11,048 nucleotides of DNA from Actinomycetota bacterium (GTDB taxonomy: Bacteria > Actinomycetota > Actinomycetes > UBA12327). The translations under genes were made by a program, and so were the position numbers. Location: positions 1-11,048 of the forward strand of contig JAPLBW010000121.1 of assembly GCA_026392555.1 (NCBI GenBank), written 5' to 3'. Under the pieces are notes generated by a model, which made no database searches, was not told the origin of the DNA, and saw only the letters and a list, made by a program, of their open reading frames with translations. Below, piece by piece: positions 7,158-11,048 of this stretch (position 1 is the first letter of the stretch; the number at the start of each line of letters is the position of its first letter).

Positions 7158-8477
7158 GTGTCGCTCATTGAATCTCAGTCCGGTGCTGTCAGGTGGCCTG
7201 TTGGGAAACTCGTTATCGGGTCAACAGTTGCCATGCTGTGGGGAGCCATGGGGCTGACTTTATGGAGTCAAATTCACGTTGGATATTCCAAGTCAAGTTG
7301 GCAGTTCAGTGATTGGTTGATCAATTACCAAGGTGGCTTTGTCCGCCGCGGGCTATTGGGTCAACTACTATTGGTGGCCAATCAGCGGTTTGGCTTGGAT
7401 CCCTATGTCGTTGTTTTGGTAGTGACCTTGGGCGCTTACGTTCTTCTTTGCGCCCTAGCCGTTATCGCGGCGAAAAAGGGCCGAATTCCGCATGCCCTAG
7501 TTCCCATGTCATTCGCACTTGGCTTTCCAGTCTTTTCCAACGAGTGGTTTAGGAAAGATGTCCTCCTTGTTCTGTTATTCATTCTTGCATTGACCAGTTT
7601 GCGGCTAGAGAACAGGAGCCTGAGGTTTGGTTTAGTTAACGCGGTAGCGTGTTTTGCTATTCTTTGTCATGAGGCTTTTGTTTTCATTGGGCTGCCAGCG
7701 CTCATTGTTTGCTCAATGCTCCTGGACCCGACGAGTGGGAATTCAGGGAGTTTCAGGCTCGTTCAGTCCTTAAAGTTTCTTTCGCCAGCGCTTCTCGTGG
7801 GGTTGATAGTTTTCGCAGCCAAGGGGAATTCCCAGACCGCGGTAGCTATTTGGGATTCCTGGAAAAGTGTTTCCTTTCTCCCACGAGGATTCGCTCCGCC
7901 TGAGATTTCGGGGGGAGGACCTCAGGCTGCGATTGAAAGCATCGGATGGAGTTCCTACCGAGGGTTTGAAATAACCAGGGGAGCGCTGAAGACGACGTAC
8001 TACGGAATTCCTGCCATTGCTGGGTGGGCCCTCACCCTTACGTGGGTGTTTTTCACAGCGGTTGCCGTGGCAAGTCGGAAGGCGGCCCAAGGTCAGGCGA
8101 AACTGTCACCCCAGCAGACGGCCTGCATCATCGGTTTAGTCTTTGCCGGAACGCTTCCGCTGTACGTCATCGGATTAGATTACGGACGCTGGATATTCCT
8201 CTGCATAGGCGTTTCGTTTTCTACGATCTGTTTAGTTCCCGTTGGCATCCTTGCCCCATTCCTTGACAGGGTCATGAGCAACTTTGGCTCCCGCATTTCT
8301 AAGCGGCAGCGAGTAACCGGATTTGTGAGCAGATTGTCCACTACATTGGAATGGTCGACTAACAAATCGTCGCTATTCATTGTGGGGAGCCTGTTCTTAG
8401 CTGTACCCCCGGCTTACTGGGAGGCGTACGAATCTCTTATGCCAGTGACACTTTTTGTCCGCGGGATATTTGGCTAG
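7158..8477 (+). CDS. Polytopic membrane protein of unassigned family, possible glycan polymerase or transferase
   Basis: About 439 residues from GTG 7158 (TTG 7137 is the alternative). One N-terminal helix leads to 'SDWLINYQGGFVRRGLLGQ', a conspicuous polar, arginine-rich outer-loop motif. Alternating helices follow with 'NEWFRKDVLL' and 'AILCHEAFVFIGLPAL'. Further on is a soluble loop of roughly 60 residues around 'PPEISGGGPQAAIESIGWSSYRG', and then more helices including 'YVIGLDYGRWIFL'. Conserved charged residues (D, RR, RKD, HE, DYGR) set between helices are typical of membrane-embedded polymerases and glycosyltransferases. I recall similar proteins in exopolysaccharide clusters but cannot name a family. 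It stands alone on this strand and its 3' end overlaps the flippase by 41 bp. A Wzy-like polymerase role is inference from context. Confidence 0.75.
   Translation: MSLIESQSGAVRWPVGKLVIGSTVAMLWGAMGLTLWSQIHVGYSKSSWQFSDWLINYQGGFVRRGLLGQLLLVANQRFGLDPYVVVLVVTLGAYVLLCALAVIAAKKGRIPHALVPMSFALGFPVFSNEWFRKDVLLVLLFILALTSLRLENRSLRFGLVNAVACFAILCHEAFVFIGLPALIVCSMLLDPTSGNSGSFRLVQSLKFLSPALLVGLIVFAAKGNSQTAVAIWDSWKSVSFLPRGFAPPEISGGGPQAAIESIGWSSYRGFEITRGALKTTYYGIPAIAGWALTLTWVFFTAVAVASRKAAQGQAKLSPQQTACIIGLVFAGTLPLYVIGLDYGRWIFLCIGVSFSTICLVPVGILAPFLDRVMSNFGSRISKRQRVTGFVSRLSTTLEWSTNKSSLFIVGSLFLAVPPAYWEAYESLMPVTLFVRGIFG
8437..8477. other. Convergent 3' overlap of two coding regions (41 bp)
   Basis: The plus-strand membrane protein stops at TAG 8475-8477 and the minus-strand flippase at TAA 8439-8437, so the tails overlap by 41 bp. 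There is no hairpin followed by a T run between them, so transcripts from either side probably run into the opposite gene. Confidence 0.85.
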
Positions 8478-9768
8478 TTGCGTAAGCCAGCCCGACAAGA
8501 AGCGCTATTGCGATAACGATTACTGAAGCCGCGACCGGTCCGAGAGCCCCGTACTTGCTGGCCAGCACGATCGACAGCGGGATGTTCGTGACCACTTGCG
8601 CCATGGTCAGGCCGGCCATGAAGCGCAAACCTTTGGGGTAGGTCAAGGTCATCGCGCTCGGCGCCCAAGCAGACACAATGATGATCACAATCCCAAAGGC
8701 CAGGAACAATGAAGTGGGAACGTTGATCGTTCCTTTCGACATGAATCGGGTCAGGAACGGGCCGATGGCGACAAGCGCTCCAGCAAGTAGCACACCAAGC
8801 CCGGCAAAACCCGCCGTGGTGGTGAGCAGATCGCGCACACGCAAGGTGTCGGCAACCCGACGCTTGGCAAACAAGGGCCACAAGCTGTTTCCCGAGGCCG
8901 CGACCAAGCTACTCAGCGGAGCAAAGAGGGCGAAAACAAGTGAGTACGTCGCCACTGCGTTGACGGTTGAAAAATGACTGAGGATGAGTCGGTCGGCTTG
9001 CCACGCCGCGGGTTCGGCCAGCGAAATGATGACCATCGGACCAGCGATAGGCAGCAATCGGGCAACGCTGGGGCTAGGGGCGACGTTGCTGGCGGAAAAC
9101 AGTGAAATGCCGGTGACTCGAGAGGCAATCAGTGTGGTGCTGATGGCAACAACAACCGCGCCTAAGAATGGACCAGAGACATAAACCCACAGGGGTGCGT
9201 TGAGCCATGCTGCAATCGCGACAACAAACAGCCCAGTCAGCGCCATGAGGGTTTGCAGGCCGACGGCGATGTAGTTGCGTTCGGCTCCTTGCAGGATTCG
9301 AGCACCCAGGGATAACGGAATGCTGATGCCAAAGAGCGTGAAGCCAATGGCACTGGCGATTTCAACATCGGATGAATCGGGAACGCCCAAAATAGGTGCC
9401 CACAGACCAAGCCCGGCAAAGATCCACGAAACGGCGATGACCCCTAATGCCAACAAGCCAAGGATGCGCACACTGCGGTGGATAACAGAGGCCACATCGC
9501 CTGCTGGCGAACTGTCTCGTCGAGACACCGCATCCGTAACCGCGGCACCGATACCTAAATCCAAGAACGGAACTAAAGCAACCAGCCCGACAATGAGTGC
9601 GTACGTGGCGTAGCCGGCTTCACCGACGTTGCTGACTACTAATCGCGTAAGGAGCAAACCAGCGATGGCAATCACAGGCAAGGTAAATGCGCGCGCGCCA
9701 AACGACTGAGCAGCACTACTAAATAACTTGCTTGATCCGGTCAGGTCCGGGGATGGCGATGCGTTCAT
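8437..9768 (-). CDS. MOP-superfamily (Wzx-like) lipid-linked oligosaccharide flippase
   Basis: About 443 residues from ATG 9768 (GTAGGTG just upstream); GTG 9774 in the same frame is an alternative. Nearly the whole length is membrane helices, about 12 to 14. Features typical of polysaccharide biosynthesis/MATE-like flippases are the N-terminal 'AQSFGARAFTLPV...LLLTRLVVSNVGEAGYATYALI', 'DLGIGAAVTDAVSRRD', 'GARILQGAERNY', 'WQADRLILSHFSTVNAVATYSLV' and the C-terminal 'YPKGLRF...SKYGALGPVAASVI'. Such proteins move polyprenyl-linked sugars from the inner to the outer membrane face. The start lies about 17 bp after the dprE2 stop, so it is cotranscribed with dprE1-dprE2. Candidate cargo is a lipid-linked oligosaccharide or decaprenyl-phosphoryl-arabinose; which one is not decidable here. 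Confidence 0.88.
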   Translation of the reverse strand: MNASPSPDLTGSSKLFSSAAQSFGARAFTLPVIAIAGLLLTRLVVSNVGEAGYATYALIVGLVALVPFLDLGIGAAVTDAVSRRDSSPAGDVASVIHRSVRILGLLALGVIAVSWIFAGLGLWAPILGVPDSSDVEIASAIGFTLFGISIPLSLGARILQGAERNYIAVGLQTLMALTGLFVVAIAAWLNAPLWVYVSGPFLGAVVVAISTTLIASRVTGISLFSASNVAPSPSVARLLPIAGPMVIISLAEPAAWQADRLILSHFSTVNAVATYSLVFALFAPLSSLVAASGNSLWPLFAKRRVADTLRVRDLLTTTAGFAGLGVLLAGALVAIGPFLTRFMSKGTINVPTSLFLAFGIVIIIVSAWAPSAMTLTYPKGLRFMAGLTMAQVVTNIPLSIVLASKYGALGPVAASVIVIAIALLVGLAYATSQISRGQKVSLA

Positions 9769-9785
9769 GAGCACCTACGCATGGG

Positions 9786-10541
9786 TTAGCGAGGCAACTT
9801 TCGCAGCAAGGGGCGTGGCAGGTTTCGCAACGCGACGGCAACCGCGCCGACTTGGGCCGGGCTGTAGATGATGGACTTGTTTTTGCGGATCGCATCGACG
9901 GTGTCGGCGGCAACCTCGTGTGGGTAAACGCTAAACGGAGCATCTTCCATCCCCGCCGTCATCTTCGTTCGCACAAATCCTGGTCGCACCAAGATGACCT
10001 TGACGCCGACTTCGTTGCCCAGCTCAATCAACCCTTGGGTGAAGGCATCGAGACCGGCCTTGCCCGCTCCGTAGATGAAGTTCGCGCGACGTGGTCGCAC
10101 GGCAGCGATGGAACTGAGCACCACGAGCGTGCCGTGCCCTTGCTTGGCCATGCGCTCAAAGATGCGCATCGTCAATTCAATGGAATCCGAGGAGTTAACG
10201 CGAATGACTTTCATTGCCTTCTTCACGTCGAGCTCGTCTTCAGCTTGATTGCCCAAAACGCCAATCGCCATGATGGCGACATCAATGTCGCCGCCACCGA
10301 AGGCTTGGTCTAAGCAGATTTCATGCAATTCAGTGTGGGAAATATCAAGGTCTAGGACGTCTAGCTTGCGATTGTTGTGTGCAAAGGATGCGGCCGTGAG
10401 GGTCATCTCGGTGTGGTTGCGCCCCGCTAGCACGAGCCGCTCAATGCGCGTGCTCATGAGTTCGCGCACGATGGCTAAACCAATTTCGCTGGTCCCACCG
10501 GCAAGGAAGACCGACTGTGGGTGTCCGAGGGCGTCCATCAT
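9786..10541 (-). CDS. dprE2: Decaprenylphosphoryl-2-keto-beta-D-erythro-pentose reductase (DprE2)
   Basis: A 251-residue short-chain dehydrogenase. It reduces the keto intermediate made by DprE1 to decaprenyl-phosphoryl-arabinose using NAD(P)H. The cofactor motif is AGGTSEIG (residues 14-21). The catalytic set is Ser143/Ser144 (VLSSIAA), Tyr157 and Lys161 (YGAGK), followed by 'VRPGFVRTKM'. The opening 'MDALGHPQSVFLAGGTSEIG' and the ending 'NLPRPLLRKLPR' closely parallel M. tuberculosis DprE2 (Rv3791). The start is ATG 10541, forming an ATGA 4 bp overlap with the dprE1 stop, with AGGAG at 10551-10555. The longer frame beginning at 10613 lies inside dprE1 and is not used. Translational coupling to dprE1 fits the two enzymes acting together. 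Confidence 0.95.
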   Translation of the reverse strand: MMDALGHPQSVFLAGGTSEIGLAIVRELMSTRIERLVLAGRNHTEMTLTAASFAHNNRKLDVLDLDISHTELHEICLDQAFGGGDIDVAIMAIGVLGNQAEDELDVKKAMKVIRVNSSDSIELTMRIFERMAKQGHGTLVVLSSIAAVRPRRANFIYGAGKAGLDAFTQGLIELGNEVGVKVILVRPGFVRTKMTAGMEDAPFSVYPHEVAADTVDAIRKNKSIIYSPAQVGAVAVALRNLPRPLLRKLPR

Positions 10542-11048
10542 CGGTGCAATCTCCTGGCTTGGTCGGAGGTGAAACGATGCTGGGGATCCATGGCATCGCG
10601 GGTGGCGTTCCATTCTCCAATGCGCGGGTACATCGTGGGAAGTAAGTGAGGCTGCATTCGGGCATCTTTTGCCAGATACACCCGCCCACCCGCGTTGGCC
10701 ACGAGCTGGTCGAGCTCATCAAGGACGGCGGCGAGCCCATCAACCCCCGTGGGGATGTCCAGGGCCAACGTCCAGCCAGGCATCGGGAACGACATGGGGG
10801 CAGGGTTCCCGGCACCAAAGCGCTTGAGCACGGCAAGGAAGGAAGCAGCCCCGATCGCCGAGAGCTTTTCAATCGCTACGCGCACCACATCGCTGGAGCT
10901 TTCTGGCACAACGAATTGATACTGAACAAATCCAGCGCGCCCATACAGCGCATTCCAACCCGCCACCCCATCAAGAGGGTGAAAGAACGTCGCCATCGAT
11001 TGGATCTCATCAACGCGGTGTTTGGGCGCCTTGCGGAACCATGCCTCG
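10538..11048 (-). CDS. dprE1: Decaprenylphosphoryl-beta-D-ribose 2'-oxidase (DprE1), C-terminal part
   Basis: The frame is open to the right window edge, so the N-terminal FAD domain lies outside; 169 residues are visible. DprE1 oxidises decaprenyl-phosphoryl-ribose with FAD, the first half of the ribose-to-arabinose epimerisation. The visible part aligns by eye along its length with M. tuberculosis DprE1 (Rv3790): 'FRKAPKHRVDEIQ', 'FFHPLDGVAGWNALYG', 'GFVQYQFVVP', 'FLAVLKRFG', 'SFPMPGWTLALDIP', 'GGRVYLAKDAR', 'MYPRIGEWN' and 'FTSDQARRL'. The residues matching Lys367 and Lys418 of the M. tuberculosis enzyme are kept. The position of Cys387 is alanine (codon GCC at 10763-10765) and that of Asn385 is threonine. 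There is one extra residue after that strand. It is the first gene seen of the dprE1-dprE2-flippase operon. Confidence 0.95.
   Translation of the reverse strand, partial: EAWFRKAPKHRVDEIQSMATFFHPLDGVAGWNALYGRAGFVQYQFVVPESSSDVVRVAIEKLSAIGAASFLAVLKRFGAGNPAPMSFPMPGWTLALDIPTGVDGLAAVLDELDQLVANAGGRVYLAKDARMQPHLLPTMYPRIGEWNATRDAMDPQHRFTSDQARRLHR
10551..10555 (-). promoter_or_regulatory. Ribosome binding site AGGAG for dprE2 inside the dprE1 tail
   Basis: AGGAG lies 9 bp before ATG 10541, within the last codons of dprE1. It supports that ATG as the dprE2 start. Confidence 0.6.

Noticed and set aside
7898..7927. Inverted repeat GCCTGAG ... CTCAGGC with a 16-base loop
   Set aside because: It lies within the coding region of the unassigned membrane protein with no T run and a long loop, so neither a terminator nor an operator is supported.
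9852..10313. Plus-strand 153-residue open frame opposite dprE2
   Set aside because: Antisense shadow of a confidently identified SDR gene; the composition looks like a complement of coding sequence and no domain is visible. The same applies to frames at 9275-9613, 8678-8977, 10249-10572 and 3195-3452.
9786..10613. Longer minus-strand frame beginning at 10613 as the dprE2 start
   Set aside because: The extra 24 residues lie inside the dprE1 coding region and do not resemble DprE2. ATG 10541 has a ribosome site, an ATGA overlap, and matches the known DprE2 N-terminus.
10441..10872. Minus-strand 143-residue frame overlapping dprE1 and dprE2
   Set aside because: Out-of-frame shadow spanning both genes, rich in Ser/Arg/Pro as expected for a shifted reading of GC-rich coding sequence.

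Overview
The window looks like part of a cell-envelope glycan locus from an actinobacterium (Actinomycetota). The main evidence is a dprE1-dprE2 pair at the right end. These two enzymes make decaprenyl-phosphoryl-arabinose, the lipid-linked arabinose donor for arabinan in actinobacterial walls. They match the Mycobacterium tuberculosis proteins closely by eye. Base composition is moderate for the phylum: sampled 60-base lines run from about 42 to 68 percent GC. The middle of the window is poorer in GC than the right end. I cannot name a genus.

Left block, plus strand (1-3074): the C-terminal part of a polytopic membrane glycosyltransferase-like protein, an FkbM-family methyltransferase, and a GT-C type membrane glycosyltransferase whose reading frame is broken at a run of six T (about 1871). 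The genes are tightly packed (2 bp gap, then a 4 bp GTGA overlap), so they read as one operon.

Middle block, minus strand (7040-3092): a second large GT-C type membrane protein, followed 20 bp later by an OafA-type O-acyltransferase with a C-terminal SGNH domain. The acyltransferase frame is also broken (about 4250-4290), apparently by a small out-of-frame deletion. The two broken genes end 17 bp apart, tail to tail.

Right block: a short divergent promoter region (about 7041-7157) also serves a plus-strand polytopic membrane protein of unassigned family (7158-8477). Its tail overlaps by 41 bp the tail of a minus-strand operon reading dprE1, dprE2, MOP-superfamily (Wzx-like) flippase.

Taken together the genes cover donor synthesis (DprE1/DprE2), movement of a lipid-linked sugar or oligosaccharide across the membrane (flippase), sugar transfer on the outer face (several GT-C proteins), and decoration (FkbM O-methylation, O-acylation). 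No RNA genes, CRISPR arrays, transposases or phage genes are visible. No stretch longer than about 120 bases lacks a gene. The most notable points are the two neighbouring broken genes, an alanine in DprE1 where M. tuberculosis has the benzothiazinone-target cysteine, and the linkage of a Wzx-like flippase to dprE1-dprE2.
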